From Zygotorulaspora mrakii (taxonomy: Eukaryota > Ascomycota > Saccharomycetes > Saccharomycetales > Saccharomycetaceae): a stretch of 64,000 nucleotides of DNA. The stretch is from positions 248,001-312,000 of the forward strand of contig NC_050725.1 in the NCBI RefSeq assembly GCF_013402915.1. The letters are read 5' to 3'. Shown here piece after piece: positions 30,173 to 40,909 of the stretch; within the stretch, counting starts at the first letter, position 1, and every line of letters begins with the position of its first letter. The translations under genes were made by a program, and so were the position numbers. The notes below the pieces were generated by a model. The model searched no databases. It was not told the origin of the DNA and saw only the letters and a list, made by a program, of their open reading frames with translations.

Positions 30173-32662
30173 ATGGCGGATATTTCACCCAGGTCGGATG
30201 ATTTGGATACGACTTGGACTTTCATAGAACCTGGTATCAACCAGATATTAGGCCGCGACAGTACGTCCATATCTAAGAGAGTAGATAGAGTACTGTCACC
30301 AACAATGTACATGGAAGTCTACACAGCCATTTATAACTATTGTGTTAACAAATCCAAGTCAGCTGGTCAGTTCAATGCTGATAAACAGGAAAGCCAATCG
30401 TCCATCTTAGTTGGTAGTGAAATATACGAGAGACTGAAAACATATCTCAGGAATTACATATCTGCTTTTGAAAAGGATGATAATGAAACATTTTTACAGT
30501 TTTATGTTAGGCGCTGGAAAAGGTTTACTATTGGTGCAATATTTTTGAACCATGCTTTCGATTATATGAACAGATATTGGGTCCAAAAAGAAAGAAGTGA
30601 TGGAAAGAGACACATCTTTGATGTTAACACATTATGCTTGATGACATGGAAAGAGGTTATGCTTGATCCCAACAGTGATGATTTGGTGAAAGAAATACTA
30701 AACCAAATAACTTTAGAAAGAGACGGAAATATTATACAGAAGAATAATGTAACGGTTGCTATCAAATCCTTCGTTGCATTGGGAATTGACCCGCAAGATC
30801 TGAAGAAGCTGAATTTGAACGTGTACATCAAAATATTTGAGAGACCATTCCTGAAGACAACAGAGGAGTATTATAAGCGTTATTCAGTTGATTATTTGAC
30901 CAAACATTCTGTGACAGAATATATTTTTGAGGCACGGGAAATTATATCACATGAGGAAAAGGGGATGGTAATGTATTGGGCCGATCATACAAAGAAGCCG
31001 GTATCCGAGACTTTAAACTCCGTCTTGATTACAGAACACTCACAAGAGTTAGAAGCAGAATTCATAATTTTGTTGGACTCGAGAGAAAATTCCAAAATAG
31101 CTGCTGTCTATCAGCTAATGCAGAGAGATTTTACCTTACTGCCGCAGTTAGCTAACGCATATGAGCAGTATGTGAGGAAATGTGGTGAGAATGAGATTTC
31201 TGAGTTAATTGCTGTTCAAAAAGCGTCAATTCTTAATTCATCCGCATCGCAAGATCAGCATCCCAGTGGTAGTACAGTTAAAGATAGCAAGAAATCAATG
31301 AACCAAGCAATGAATTCTGTGTCCCCAAAAGACTACGTTAAAAAATTACTTGAAGTTTATAGTATATTCCGCGATATGACAAACGAGTGTTTTTCAAATG
31401 ATCCTTTATTCACCAAAGCGCTTGATAACGCATGTAGAGCCTATGTTAATAATAATGAATTTGCATTGCCACCAGGTTCACTAAGATCTGCTACTTCTAA
31501 GACTCCTGAAATGTTAGCTAAGTATAGCGACCAACTACTGAAGAAATCAACAAAGCCCGAAATAGCTAGTGATATGAGTAGTGATGATATAATGATGCTA
31601 TTCAAATTCTTGACAGACAAGGACGCTTTTGAATCACACTACAGAAGACTCTTCGCAAAAAGACTAATTCACGGCAGCTCCTCCAGCGATGCAGATGAAG
31701 AAGCTATCATCCAGAGACTCCAAAGCGAAAACAGCATGGAATATACTGGTAAAATTACAAAGATGTTCCAAGACGTCAGAATATCTAAAATTTTAGAAGA
31801 AGACTATGATGTAATGGTAAAGAGTTCAACAGATTTCTCCAAATCAAAATATCCAGACTTACAACCATTCATATTAGCTGAGACAATGTGGCCATTTTCA
31901 TATCAAGAGGTAGATTTCAAATTGCCCCATGATTTAGAGCCCTCATACAAAAAATTGGAGGAGATGTACGCTTCGAAACATAACGGCAGGATATTGAAAT
32001 GGTTATGGCCGTTGTGTCGTTGCGAGATAAAGGCAAATATAGGTAAACCAGGGAGGCCACCTTTTCAATTTACCGTCACATTATTTCAAATGTCAATTCT
32101 AAACCTATTCAACGATTCAGACTCAGATTGCTTAACATTGGAAGATATTCAAGAGGGTACAAACCTGTCTGTACAGAATATCGCATCGTCGATGGTGCCA
32201 TTCATAAAGTTCAAACTTGTACAACAAACTCCACCGGGTTTAGAAAAGCTGGTGAAACCTGACACACAGTTCAAGTTGGCCTTACCTTACAGAGCTTTGA
32301 AAAGCAAAATAAACTTTGCAAGTGGAGTGAAGAATGATGTTTTGAGCTCGCTGTCGAATGCATTCGATTCTCAAACCAAGAAGAGTGGAGGCTCAACTAA
32401 TGGTAGCCAATTTACAGAGAATGAGAAAATCGAAAAGGAATTAAATGCCGAAAGGCAAATTTTTCTCGAAGCTTGTATCGTAAGGATTATGAAGGCAAAG
32501 AGGAAACTACCACACACAACGCTAGTGAACGAATGTATTGCGCAGTCCCACCAAAGGTTCAACGCTAAAGTGTCATTGATCAAGAAAGCAATTGATAGCC
32601 TCATTCAAAAGGAGTATCTGCAACGCTGTGACGATGGAGAATCATATAAATACTTGGCATAA
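30173..32662 (+). CDS. CDC53: Cullin-1 scaffold of SCF ubiquitin ligases
   Basis: 829 aa (S. cerevisiae 815), ATG start. N-terminal cullin repeats bind Skp1; the cullin homology domain (about residues 475-700, e.g. DKDAFESHYRRLFAKRLIHG) binds Rbx1/Hrt1. The C-terminal winged helix has IVRIMKAKRKL, the site of Rub1 (NEDD8) attachment on its Lys, and ends KYLA. Cdc53 assembles SCF ligases that degrade Sic1, cyclins, Gcn4 and others. Orthologue of YDL132W. The insert between the repeats and the cullin domain (residues ~355-385) is Ser-rich and likely disordered. Confidence 0.97.
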   Translation: MADISPRSDDLDTTWTFIEPGINQILGRDSTSISKRVDRVLSPTMYMEVYTAIYNYCVNKSKSAGQFNADKQESQSSILVGSEIYERLKTYLRNYISAFEKDDNETFLQFYVRRWKRFTIGAIFLNHAFDYMNRYWVQKERSDGKRHIFDVNTLCLMTWKEVMLDPNSDDLVKEILNQITLERDGNIIQKNNVTVAIKSFVALGIDPQDLKKLNLNVYIKIFERPFLKTTEEYYKRYSVDYLTKHSVTEYIFEAREIISHEEKGMVMYWADHTKKPVSETLNSVLITEHSQELEAEFIILLDSRENSKIAAVYQLMQRDFTLLPQLANAYEQYVRKCGENEISELIAVQKASILNSSASQDQHPSGSTVKDSKKSMNQAMNSVSPKDYVKKLLEVYSIFRDMTNECFSNDPLFTKALDNACRAYVNNNEFALPPGSLRSATSKTPEMLAKYSDQLLKKSTKPEIASDMSSDDIMMLFKFLTDKDAFESHYRRLFAKRLIHGSSSSDADEEAIIQRLQSENSMEYTGKITKMFQDVRISKILEEDYDVMVKSSTDFSKSKYPDLQPFILAETMWPFSYQEVDFKLPHDLEPSYKKLEEMYASKHNGRILKWLWPLCRCEIKANIGKPGRPPFQFTVTLFQMSILNLFNDSDSDCLTLEDIQEGTNLSVQNIASSMVPFIKFKLVQQTPPGLEKLVKPDTQFKLALPYRALKSKINFASGVKNDVLSSLSNAFDSQTKKSGGSTNGSQFTENEKIEKELNAERQIFLEACIVRIMKAKRKLPHTTLVNECIAQSHQRFNAKVSLIKKAIDSLIQKEYLQRCDDGESYKYLA

Positions 32663-33090
32663 ATTCTATAGTCCCTATAATCCCGACAATAATAAAGTAT
32701 TAACTTAGTAATATTACATATTCAATATGATTCTTTCCAACTTCGAACCGAACTGACATTATTCGTGTTTCTTTTTTTTTACAATTTCAATTTCATAATC
32801 CTTTTTTTTTTTTTTTTTTTTTTTCATTGCAACTTGAAAAGTTTCCAAATGTCGTTCATGCGTCATCAAATGCATAGTATTTTCCGCTGGAATATCTACT
32901 ACTGTAATGACTCAGCTAAGCTTGGAAAAGCAGTGTGTATCAACATTTTTTTCAGTGGTTTTTTTTTGGTCACCATGATTCGAATCGATTCATTCATTAC
33001 ATTGAAAAGTTTTATATATAGTTTACTTGAGCTTTAAACCGTTAAGGAGCGAAGTTGATTAGCTAAATCACAACACAGGATATTCTCAAG
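32663..33090. other. CDC53-LYS20/21 intergenic
   Basis: 428 bp. It holds T-rich tracts at about 32770-32825 (one run of roughly 20 T), which look like a nucleosome-free or terminator region, and a Lys14 site (listed separately). No gene. Confidence 0.6.
32883..32891 (+). promoter_or_regulatory. Lys14 activator site TCCGCTGGA
   Basis: TCCGCTGGA is a perfect match to the Lys14 consensus TCCRNYGGA that controls the LYS genes in S. cerevisiae. It lies 200 bp upstream of the homocitrate synthase ATG, a normal activator distance. Confidence 0.7.
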
Positions 33091-34413
33091 ATGAGTGAAA
33101 AGGAATTTCAAAAAGTCACAGAGACTGCAGCATCTGCTCCTCAAAAACCAAATCCGTATGGACCAAATCCAGCAGACTATCTGTCCAATGTGAATAATTT
33201 TCAACTGATTGATTCAACTCTAAGAGAAGGTGAACAATTCGCGAATGCATTTTTCGACACAGAAAAGAAAATTGAGATTGCCAAGGCATTAGACGATTTT
33301 GGAGTTGATTACATCGAACTTACATCGCCTGTAGCCTCTGAGCAAAGTAGAAGCGACTGTGAAGCAATCTGTAAGTTGGGTTTGAAGGCCAAGATTCTGA
33401 CACACATTCGTTGTCATATGGACGATGCAAGAGTTGCAGTGGAGACTGGTGTCGACGGTGTTGACGTCGTTATTGGTACGTCAAAATTTTTGAGACAATA
33501 TTCGCATGGTAAGGATATGAATTATATCGCCAAGAGTGCCGTCGAGGTTATAGAATTCGTTAAATCTAAAGGTATCGAGATCAGATTTTCCTCAGAGGAC
33601 TCTTTCAGAAGTGATTTGGTCGATTTGCTGAATATCTACAAAACAGTGGATAAAATTGGTGTAAATAGAGTAGGTATTGCCGACACTGTTGGATGTGCCA
33701 ATCCAAGACAAGTCTACGAGTTGGTAAGGACGTTGAAGGGTATTGTTTCCTGTGACATCGAATGTCACTTCCATAATGATACTGGATGTGCCATTGCTAA
33801 TGCGTACACCGCCTTAGAAGCCGGTGCACGCCTGATCGACACCTGTGTTCTTGGTATCGGTGAAAGAAACGGTATTGTTCCATTGGGTGGTTTGATGGCA
33901 AGAATGATTGTTGCAGCACCCGAATACGTCAAGTCCAAATATAAGCTACACAAAATCAGAGATATCGAAAATCTGGTTGCCGAGGCGGTAGAGGTCAACA
34001 TCCCATTCAACAATCCAATTACTGGGTTCTGCGCTTTCACCCACAAAGCAGGCATCCATGCAAAGGCCATCTTGGCTAATCCATCGACGTACGAAATCCT
34101 GGATCCTCACGATTTCGGCATGAAGAGGTATATACATTTCGCCAACAGGCTGACTGGTTGGAACGCCATCAAATCAAGAGTTGATCAATTGAATCTGAGC
34201 CTGACCGACGATCAATGCAAAGAAGTCACTACAAAGATCAAAAGACTAGGTGATATCAGACCCCTGAACATCGATGACGTAGATTCCATTATCAAGGATT
34301 TCCACGCAGAGGTCAGCACTCCAAAACTGATTGCTACAAAGAGAGAAAAGGAGGGTACGGCGGACGTCCTTGACTTGCAGGACGAGCCAAATGCTAAGAA
34401 ATCCAAGCAATAG
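33091..34413 (+). CDS. LYS21: Homocitrate synthase (first step of lysine synthesis)
   Basis: 440 aa, the same length as S. cerevisiae Lys21. ATG start. A TIM-barrel DRE-TIM metallolyase: [10 protein letters not shown] (about residues 42-51) binds the metal, the HxH of ECHFHNDTG supplies metal ligands, and GIGERNG follows. The enzyme condenses 2-oxoglutarate with acetyl-CoA to homocitrate in the alpha-aminoadipate pathway and is inhibited by lysine. The basic C-terminal NAKKSKQ resembles the nuclear-type tail of the yeast enzymes. S. cerevisiae has LYS20 (YDL182W) and LYS21 (YDL131W); here one gene stands for both. A Lys14 site lies 200 bp upstream. Confidence 0.95.
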   Translation: MSEKEFQKVTETAASAPQKPNPYGPNPADYLSNVNNFQLIDSTLREGEQFANAFFDTEKKIEIAKALDDFGVDYIELTSPVASEQSRSDCEAICKLGLKAKILTHIRCHMDDARVAVETGVDGVDVVIGTSKFLRQYSHGKDMNYIAKSAVEVIEFVKSKGIEIRFSSEDSFRSDLVDLLNIYKTVDKIGVNRVGIADTVGCANPRQVYELVRTLKGIVSCDIECHFHNDTGCAIANAYTALEAGARLIDTCVLGIGERNGIVPLGGLMARMIVAAPEYVKSKYKLHKIRDIENLVAEAVEVNIPFNNPITGFCAFTHKAGIHAKAILANPSTYEILDPHDFGMKRYIHFANRLTGWNAIKSRVDQLNLSLTDDQCKEVTTKIKRLGDIRPLNIDDVDSIIKDFHAEVSTPKLIATKREKEGTADVLDLQDEPNAKKSKQ

Positions 34414-34900
34414 AGATTCACATCGTAACAAATTCATACAAAGGTATATAACGCCAATATAAATACAACTACAGACACAAATGCAAATTAGTTTAGTTCC
34501 ATTAGCCCCAATGCCATCGCTATTACGGTTCGGACTTCGAAACGCAATCGCACGTGCTTCGCCGCCACAATATACACCCACACGCCGGGTAACCTCTGTT
34601 TTTCGCTCCCCCCACCTCGTCTCTCCTCGCTGCAGCTCCCCCACCACAGCAGGTATAACCGTCCAATTAGCTGTCTCGCAGTTTGCGTGTGGCCGAAATG
34701 TCCCTTCTTACGTGTAGAGAGCAAAATCAGGGGGCCCCAGCCAGTGGGCTCCGCTGGAACCGGAACTTGTTACCTTCTGTCATCACCCGCAACTAGCAAG
34801 AATACTTCAACGTTCAACACAACGCTTGACAGTTGCACGCCAGGCAGCGTCTCTCAGGCGTGATCAAACTAATTGACTACTCAACCCTCTATACATCAAC
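34414..34900. other. LYS-INH1 intergenic with Reb1-type site
   Basis: 487 bp. CGGGTAA occurs at 34586-34592 and CCAAT (in GTCCAATTAG) at about 34662, the latter a possible Hap2/3/4/5 site suited to a mitochondrial gene. Overlapping short frames on both strands look accidental. Confidence 0.5.
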
Positions 34901-35167
34901 ATGCTAGTGCGCTCTACAGTTACTCGTTCCATCAGATTGCCAGCCAGAAACTGTGCTGTCGCCAGATTCTATTCCGATGGCGCCAGCGATGGCCCAATTG
35001 GCACCGGCGGGTCCGACAACGGATTCCTCAAGAGAGAAAAAGCCAAGGAAGACTACTTCGTCAGACAGCATGAAAAGGAACAGCTGCAACACCTCAGAGA
35101 GCAGTTGAAGGAACAACAAAAGAAAATCGACCATTTGACGAACCAAATCAAATCGTTGAGCAAGTAG
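34901..35167 (+). CDS. INH1: F1F0-ATPase inhibitor, Inh1/Stf1 type
   Basis: 88 aa, ATG start. The first ~24 residues (MLVRSTVTRSIRLPARNCAVARFYS) are Arg/Ser-rich without acids, a mitochondrial presequence. The mature part has the inhibitory minimal helix (GFLKREKAKEDYFVRQHEKEQ) and a C-terminal coiled coil (EQLKEQQKKIDHLTNQIKSLSK). It binds F1 at low pH or low membrane potential and stops ATP hydrolysis. S. cerevisiae INH1 (YDL181W) and STF1 (YDL130W-A) both correspond to this single gene. Confidence 0.93.
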   Translation: MLVRSTVTRSIRLPARNCAVARFYSDGASDGPIGTGGSDNGFLKREKAKEDYFVRQHEKEQLQHLREQLKEQQKKIDHLTNQIKSLSK

Positions 35168-35743
35168 CGGAGAGAACCGCGAGCGCCTTGGATGCAGCTT
35201 GACAAGCGGTCTGCCGACCTCAAGCTAGCTGGAAAAGCACCAAATAATGACAGTTCCTATCTACATACATTCTTTAATATAATGAAATATTCTTATTATG
35301 TGTCGTTTGCTCGTCTCGTGCCCCCGCCGCCCGTACGCTGGCACATGACGAGCGTTAGCAGTCCCAGAATCCACACACCACACACCAATCAACAACAGTC
35401 ACGTCAAAACTGATATCACCCAGACACCGCACCAAAGCGCACAAAACGCGGTCCTTCTGCAAAACGCGAGAAAAACCGTTTTTGCAAATGCGTTTTTGTT
35501 TTTCAGTTCCGGCTGGGTTTGCGCTCGCGGCATCGCGTCGTCCGCGCCGTCGAAAAAATGGCATCAATCTCGTTTCTTGTCATGGTGAGTTTGTCACATA
35601 CCACGGATCACTGAACAGACTGAGCAAATAGGACAAAGTGATACCTCGATCTGCAAAGATTTAATTCAAATTGCACTATTACGGACTGGGTTTTTAACAG
35701 GTCTTTGTTGAAACCAGCTGTATCAATTTAGTCACCAATAATA
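35168..35743. other. INH1-RPP1B intergenic
   Basis: 576 bp holding the RPP1B promoter. A CA-rich stretch (CCACACACCACACACC, about 35371-35386) is a possible Rap1-related site but not a clear consensus match. No gene seen. Confidence 0.4.
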
Positions 35744-36064
35744 ATGTCTGACGCTATCATCTCATATGCTGCTTTCATCCTAGCTGATGCCGGTTTGGAC
35801 ATCACCTCTGAAAACTTATTGAACATTACCAAGGCCGCTGGTGCCTCCATCGACAGCGTTTGGGCTGAAGTCTACGCCAACGCTTTGGAAGGTAAGAATT
35901 TGAAAGACATTCTCTCTGGATTCCACAATGCTGGCCCAGCTGTTGGTGGTGGTGCTGCTAGCGCTGGTGGTGCCGCTTCTGGAGAAGCCGCTGCTGAAGA
36001 AGAGGCCGCTGAAGAGGAAGCTGAAGAATCCGATGATGACATGGGTTTCGGTCTATTCGACTAG
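35744..36064 (+). CDS. RPP1B: 60S acidic stalk protein P1
   Basis: 106 aa, ATG start. N-terminal helical dimerisation domain ([20 protein letters not shown]), a long Ala/Gly hinge ([20 protein letters not shown]), and the conserved acidic C-terminus [12 protein letters not shown] that recruits elongation factors to the ribosomal stalk. The highly biased codon use fits a highly expressed gene. Orthologue of YDL130W. Ends with the universal GFGLFD tail. Confidence 0.96.
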   Translation: MSDAIISYAAFILADAGLDITSENLLNITKAAGASIDSVWAEVYANALEGKNLKDILSGFHNAGPAVGGGAASAGGAASGEAAAEEEAAEEEAEESDDDMGFGLFD

Positions 36065-36411
36065 GCGAAATGCATTCCGCTGATGTTCCATTTATCATTC
36101 CCACCTACATATCTTACATATGAAATAAATCAAAATCATTGTACTTTCAGTTTGGGCGGGTAACCCCCAAATTCGATCATTCTTGCTTATTCTCATCTGC
36201 GACAGAACGAAATACCAAAAAGTAGAAAAATTTTCCCATTCATGCAAGGAAATGCAAGTGATTAGCGTCCGTAACCTTAGTTATTCAGTTGCCGATCCAT
36301 TCAGGAAAAGGGTCTATCAGTTTCTCCGATAGGTGAGTCATATATATTAGACACACATATACATCCAGGTATATCTATATGTGCCTTTGGGACTTTGGCT
36401 GAAATTTTATT
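36065..36411. other. RPP1B-YDL129W intergenic
   Basis: 347 bp. CGGGTAA occurs at 36157-36163 in a GGGCGGGTAACCCCC context, a near-palindrome around a Reb1-type core. No gene. Confidence 0.5.
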
Positions 36412-37122
36412 ATGAGGACTAAGAGGAGCAGGTCAATATCGTATCAGTTGGTCACACCCGAAGAGCCAGTTCGTGACAAGACGCGGGGGAGCGAAGATAA
36501 GAATGAGGTAAACGGTGCGAATAATGAAGAACTGGAAAGTTCGATGGTGTCCGATGGTGAGAATGGATTTTTCATGCCTTCAATAAAGAATACTAGGGAG
36601 CTGGAAACCGAGATACTAGACATGATTCATATATTGCAGAAACAAGAAACGCCTAGAGATAGAAAGGAGAGTGAAACCATAATCAGTTTGCTGAACAGGT
36701 CGATAACAGCGATATCGCATTGGTCTCTACAGGCACAACTGGCACAGCTGCGAGCAAATGTGGACGACAGACAGACTGTTGAGAATAATTTATTGCGGAA
36801 AGAGATGGAGCTTCTAATCAGTAAACGGTCCGATGGGGCGGGAAGGAAGAGAAGGAAGGCAAAGTTGCCGGCGAGCATTAATACCAAAGTTGGATATCTG
36901 AAAAGCCCGCCCTATGTGACTGCAGCGGTGTCGGAAGCCAGTCCACCCCGGCGGTCGCTGAGAAAACATGCGTCTCTGACAAGTCCAACATCCACTGCGC
37001 TTGATGATCCAGTTTCGTTGAAATTGGTAGAGAGTAATAAACCTCATCCACGGATGAAAAGGAATAGCGACAATCCGTCAACGAACGAGTACGTTCGGGT
37101 CTTTCATCTTCAAAGAGAATGA
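36412..37122 (+). CDS. Unknown protein at the YDL129W position
   Basis: 236 aa, ATG start. Basic start (MRTKRSRSIS), a central helical region (TRELETEILDMIHILQ and HWSLQAQLAQLRANVDDRQTVENNLLRKEMELLI, about residues 63-145, probable coiled coil), a basic patch GRKRRKAKL, then a disordered Ser/Pro-rich tail (TSPTSTALDD). The composition suggests a nuclear or chromatin-associated protein, but no known domain is visible. Synteny (between the RPP1B and YDL180W/VCX1 orthologues) places it opposite S. cerevisiae YDL129W, a gene of unknown function and similar size (291 aa). Sequence identity with that gene was not checked. Confidence 0.65.
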   Translation: MRTKRSRSISYQLVTPEEPVRDKTRGSEDKNEVNGANNEELESSMVSDGENGFFMPSIKNTRELETEILDMIHILQKQETPRDRKESETIISLLNRSITAISHWSLQAQLAQLRANVDDRQTVENNLLRKEMELLISKRSDGAGRKRRKAKLPASINTKVGYLKSPPYVTAAVSEASPPRRSLRKHASLTSPTSTALDDPVSLKLVESNKPHPRMKRNSDNPSTNEYVRVFHLQRE

Positions 37123-37394
37123 ATTGATTCCTCCGCATACAGCATGTGCGGGCTCTGTATTATATCATAACTTCAAACATTCAATAATCCCATCTCACAG
37201 ATTGGATAATGTGTAATATGTACTATTTTTGGCCTTTAATAATTAATATAACAGCTATAGTTTGCTTTTGTTTTGCAGGTTTTTTTTTTCAATCATTTTT
37301 TTTCGTCCTTACTTCGAGAGACATATTTGCAATTTCAAGATTGATCTGATTTAAGTACACATAAAGGATAAGAAGACACCAAGAGGACAGGACT

Positions 37395-38948
37395 ATGGTA
37401 CGAATAGACCATGCGGCTTCATATTTTATGCCGATGTTTTGTTCTGCGAAACCGTATGTCGTTATTTTGTCTACCCTGGCTACTATCCTTCTCTTTGCGG
37501 CAATGTACATGACGTCTCATATTCTCAGTAATCAATATGACGATCCGAATTTATTTAAACCTAATTCGCAAGATTATTTCAGAACTTCACTATTAGGAAT
37601 TTTTTCACCTGTATTATACTATTTCATAAAGACATTTCTTTTCAATGTAAAAAAGAAGTATCCGATCCTAAATCTTCTGGTCGATTTCCCTTTGAATGAC
37701 TGGTTCATTCTTTTGATAATCGTTTGCCTAGCATATCCACAGCTCGAACAATATGATATAGCAGCAGACACACTCTTGTGGCATATATTGCCTAGGCAGT
37801 CATATCTTTTTGGAATTGCTTGGTCGTTAGGTGAATTTATCATATGTGTTATTGGTAATATCTTCAGTTATCAGGAGGTTCCTATGAGGAACAAAAGCAA
37901 CGGCAATAGCTCAAACATTATGAATAATGATGACATTTTCTATGAAGGTAATGCAGATATAGATAATGATGGTTCTTTCTTACAGAGGGATAAGATCACT
38001 TTGTCAAAATGTATCGGAGTTAGACGAAATTCGTCATCGATATCTCAAAATGTTTATTGCCCCGAAAATGATTTCAAAAAGCATCTGCATGTTTATTCTA
38101 CTGATTATGGGTCACTCAAGCATGGCGAAAATAACAGTAACCTGGAGGATACTTTAGTAATGGTTGATCCCACTGATAATTCTTTGAGGTTAGCTTCTTT
38201 AGACCTAGAAGAGGACACTGCAAGAGGACTCATCCCTTCGACAGCCAAAACACAATTCGGAAATAGAACTAGCAATGGTACCAGAGGCAACGTGAAATAT
38301 TTTCCTCCGATAAATAACAAAAGGGATCTATTCATAGGGATAGGGTTATTGTTACTAGTCGTGATTAGTAACATTTTACTAACCATAGGCCAATGTTTGA
38401 TTACTTCAATCTACTTCATATACGTACCAGGTCATAAAGAGCTCTTCACACGCATAGTTAATTATTTTGGCAGAAGGACGCTAAAATATTTTCTAATGGT
38501 TGTTGTCATCCCTTTTAGCACACTAAATCTTCTTGCCAATGGAATGATTTACATGTGGAGGGATAGCAACTTTCAATGCTCAGCTGCTGTTAACCCAGAT
38601 TTCCTTTCAAGAACGTACTCCAATAGTATAAGAAATCACCATGATTACTACGAGTCGGGTTCCTCCCTGCACCAGTCAAGACAGGGCTCGATTACTATTT
38701 CTGATTTGGCGTCCCAACAAGATCCATCCTCATTGATGCTTATACCGTCTCCATTAGACTATCCTCATCATTACGGCTCCAATTTAGACGATTACGAAGC
38801 TTTTTCGCCAAGAGTTCTGGGACGCGTTAGAAACATTATCTGTTCATGGCGTAAAGTTGCCGTTAAGGACTCCTTTGTGCTTACGTCGATGTTCATCTGG
38901 GGCATGGTAATTTTCATTACCGGTATAAGGAGTACTATCACCTTTTGA
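37395..38948 (+). CDS. Vacuolar multi-pass membrane protein, YDL180W type
   Basis: 517 aa (YDL180W 547), ATG start. Hydrophobic segments at about residues 18-36, 56-75, 97-115 and 130-152, then a long polar Ser/Asn-rich loop (about 160-305), and further segments at about 313-335, 355-372, 375-390 and 495-512. The motif QYDDPNLFKPNSQDYFRTSLLG is the best conserved. No catalytic site is seen. In S. cerevisiae the orthologue localises to the vacuole and has no assigned function. Synteny between INH1/STF1 and PCL genes is conserved. Confidence 0.85.
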   Translation: MVRIDHAASYFMPMFCSAKPYVVILSTLATILLFAAMYMTSHILSNQYDDPNLFKPNSQDYFRTSLLGIFSPVLYYFIKTFLFNVKKKYPILNLLVDFPLNDWFILLIIVCLAYPQLEQYDIAADTLLWHILPRQSYLFGIAWSLGEFIICVIGNIFSYQEVPMRNKSNGNSSNIMNNDDIFYEGNADIDNDGSFLQRDKITLSKCIGVRRNSSSISQNVYCPENDFKKHLHVYSTDYGSLKHGENNSNLEDTLVMVDPTDNSLRLASLDLEEDTARGLIPSTAKTQFGNRTSNGTRGNVKYFPPINNKRDLFIGIGLLLLVVISNILLTIGQCLITSIYFIYVPGHKELFTRIVNYFGRRTLKYFLMVVVIPFSTLNLLANGMIYMWRDSNFQCSAAVNPDFLSRTYSNSIRNHHDYYESGSSLHQSRQGSITISDLASQQDPSSLMLIPSPLDYPHHYGSNLDDYEAFSPRVLGRVRNIICSWRKVAVKDSFVLTSMFIWGMVIFITGIRSTITF

Positions 38949-39196
38949 GCATACTTGACTTGTGTCACTTTTTCTGTTCTTTTTACTGTTTTATATTGTT
39001 TATCTGCCTATAACTTAAAATTTCAACTTCATCGTAAAGCTGCATATCCAGGGACTGAAAAAAAAAAACGCTTGCGAGGGATTAACATAATTTCAGCCTC
39101 TATTTCAGATAAATAACAAGGATTTGGTCTACTTTTGGGTTTTTTGAGAATTAAGCAACCTAGATTACAAGTCAATCGAAGAGAATTCAATTGAAA

Positions 39197-40450
39197 ATGG
39201 ATTCTACGCAACCTTTACTTAATCGGAGTTTAAGCAGAGCTTCCCGCACAGGCACACTAACCACATGGGAATGCGCAAAGAAGGATATTGAATTGATTTT
39301 TTTATCTTCTCCCGTTAATGTTTTACTTTTGTTTGTGCCATTGGGTTTGATATGGGGTTATGGTCAGATGTCTCATACATGGAGCTTCGTCTTTAATTTC
39401 TTGGCGATAGTTCCCCTTGCTGCCGTATTGGCGAATGCCACTGAACAGTTGGCCGACAAAGCTGGCAGTACAATTGGCGGTCTTTTGAATGCTACGTTTG
39501 GTAATGCTGTTGAATTAATTGTCTCTGTAATTGCGTTGAGAGAGGGTCAAGTCAGAATTGTCCAAGCTTCAATGTTAGGTAGTCTACTGTCAAATCTGTT
39601 ACTGGTTCTAGGATTTTGCTTTGTCTTTGGTGGATACAATGGTTTACAACAGTCGTTCAATCAAACTGCTGCCCAGACAATGTCCTCCTTATTGGCTATC
39701 TCTTGTGCTTCTTTGCTAATTCCTGCCGCCTTCAGAGCAACCATTCCCCACAGCAAGGAAGATTGGGTTATTGAAGATAAAATTCTGGCATTATCAAGAT
39801 ATACCTCTATTATCCTTCTAATCGTCTATGTTTTATTTTTGGTTTTCCAATTGGGGAGTCATCATATGATTTTCGAACAACAAGAAGAAGAAACTGACGA
39901 AATTATCAGCCAATATTCAAGAAAGGGTTCTCATCACGAACTAAGTATCAAGTCGGCCTTGATTATTCTACTAGGTGCAACAATTCTGGTTTCTATTTGT
40001 GCCGATTTCCTAGTTGGTACGATAGATAATGTTGTCGCATCCACCGGTTTATCCAAGACCTTCATCGGTTTGATTATTATCCCAATTGTTGGTAATGCAG
40101 CTGAGCACGTTACATCCGTGATGGTTGCCATGAAAAACAAGATGGATTTAGCAATTAGCGTTGCCGTCGGCTCCTCATTACAGATCGCTCTTATGGTGAC
40201 ACCTTTCATGGTGTTAGTTGGCTGGGTGATTGATGTGCCAATGACCCTGAACTTCTCTACTTTCGAAACCACAACTTTATTCATCTCTATCTTCTTGTCG
40301 AATTACTTGATTTTAGACGGTGAATCAAATTGGCTAGAAGGTGTTATGGCACTAGCCATGTATATTCTAATTGCCATGGCCTTCTTCTTCTACCCCGATG
40401 AACCAATGCCTTCTCAGGTGGCTGAACAAGTGATTAAATCAGTATTGTGA
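39197..40450 (+). CDS. VCX1: Vacuolar Ca2+/H+ exchanger
   Basis: 417 aa from the ATG at 39197; the frame reads upstream only through a TTG at 39191. Eleven membrane segments in two halves joined by an acidic loop ([11 protein letters not shown], residues ~227-240). The two CAX repeats are [22 protein letters not shown] in the first half (about residues 95-115) and [17 protein letters not shown] in the second (about 298-314), carrying the Glu residues that bind Ca2+. It exchanges cytosolic Ca2+ for vacuolar H+, using the gradient made by the V-ATPase (VMA1 in this window). Orthologue of YDL128W. Confidence 0.95.
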   Translation: MDSTQPLLNRSLSRASRTGTLTTWECAKKDIELIFLSSPVNVLLLFVPLGLIWGYGQMSHTWSFVFNFLAIVPLAAVLANATEQLADKAGSTIGGLLNATFGNAVELIVSVIALREGQVRIVQASMLGSLLSNLLLVLGFCFVFGGYNGLQQSFNQTAAQTMSSLLAISCASLLIPAAFRATIPHSKEDWVIEDKILALSRYTSIILLIVYVLFLVFQLGSHHMIFEQQEEETDEIISQYSRKGSHHELSIKSALIILLGATILVSICADFLVGTIDNVVASTGLSKTFIGLIIIPIVGNAAEHVTSVMVAMKNKMDLAISVAVGSSLQIALMVTPFMVLVGWVIDVPMTLNFSTFETTTLFISIFLSNYLILDGESNWLEGVMALAMYILIAMAFFFYPDEPMPSQVAEQVIKSVL

Positions 40451-40514
40451 TTAAATTGCTTTGCTTGAAAGAATCAAGTAATGGATATTTATCTATAGGT
40501 ATGTAAGTAAAAGT

Positions 40515-40661
40515 CGCGAAAATTAAGATAAAGGATGTTTCATATTCTTCATTGATGGCTGGAACTTGCAATCTGTTTCTGATATTGCCATTTTTTTTCA
40601 CCAGCAACACGAAAAGTTTCGCATCTGAGGCGTCAAAAAATTTCGCGATTGCGCGCTGGTC
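40515..40661. promoter_or_regulatory. SBF and Swi5 site cluster upstream of the PCL cyclin gene
   Basis: Three SCB-type sites (CRCGAAA): CGCGAAA at 40515-40521, CACGAAA at 40608-40614, and TTTCGCG (inverted) at 40641-40647. A Swi5/Ace2-type GACCAGCG lies inverted at 40654-40661. All are 250-400 bp upstream of the ATG. S. cerevisiae PCL2 and PCL9 are late-M/G1 genes controlled by SBF and Swi5, so both activators are expected. Confidence 0.6.
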
Positions 40662-40909
40662 AAAAATTTCGAGTTTCTATTAAGAATTCAGCCAGCTAAT
40701 AATATCATCAGTAAGTCCCGAAGCACCACTGCATGTAGAGGCTTGCTGCGAATCAGGCACTTGTGCCGTTAGAGTTTCAAGCTGGGTACATAGATGGTTT
40801 GATGCGAGGAAATATATAACTGAAGTGAATACATGAATATCCACTGTTCTTGAAGCTTCTTACATAAAACTCAGGCACCAGGATTATAACACGAGGTTCG
40901 AGTGCAGCG

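Noticed and set aside
32765..33037. 90-codon frame in the CDC53-LYS gap
   Set aside because: Translation of T-rich tracts (Phe runs); contains the Lys14 site and promoter DNA.
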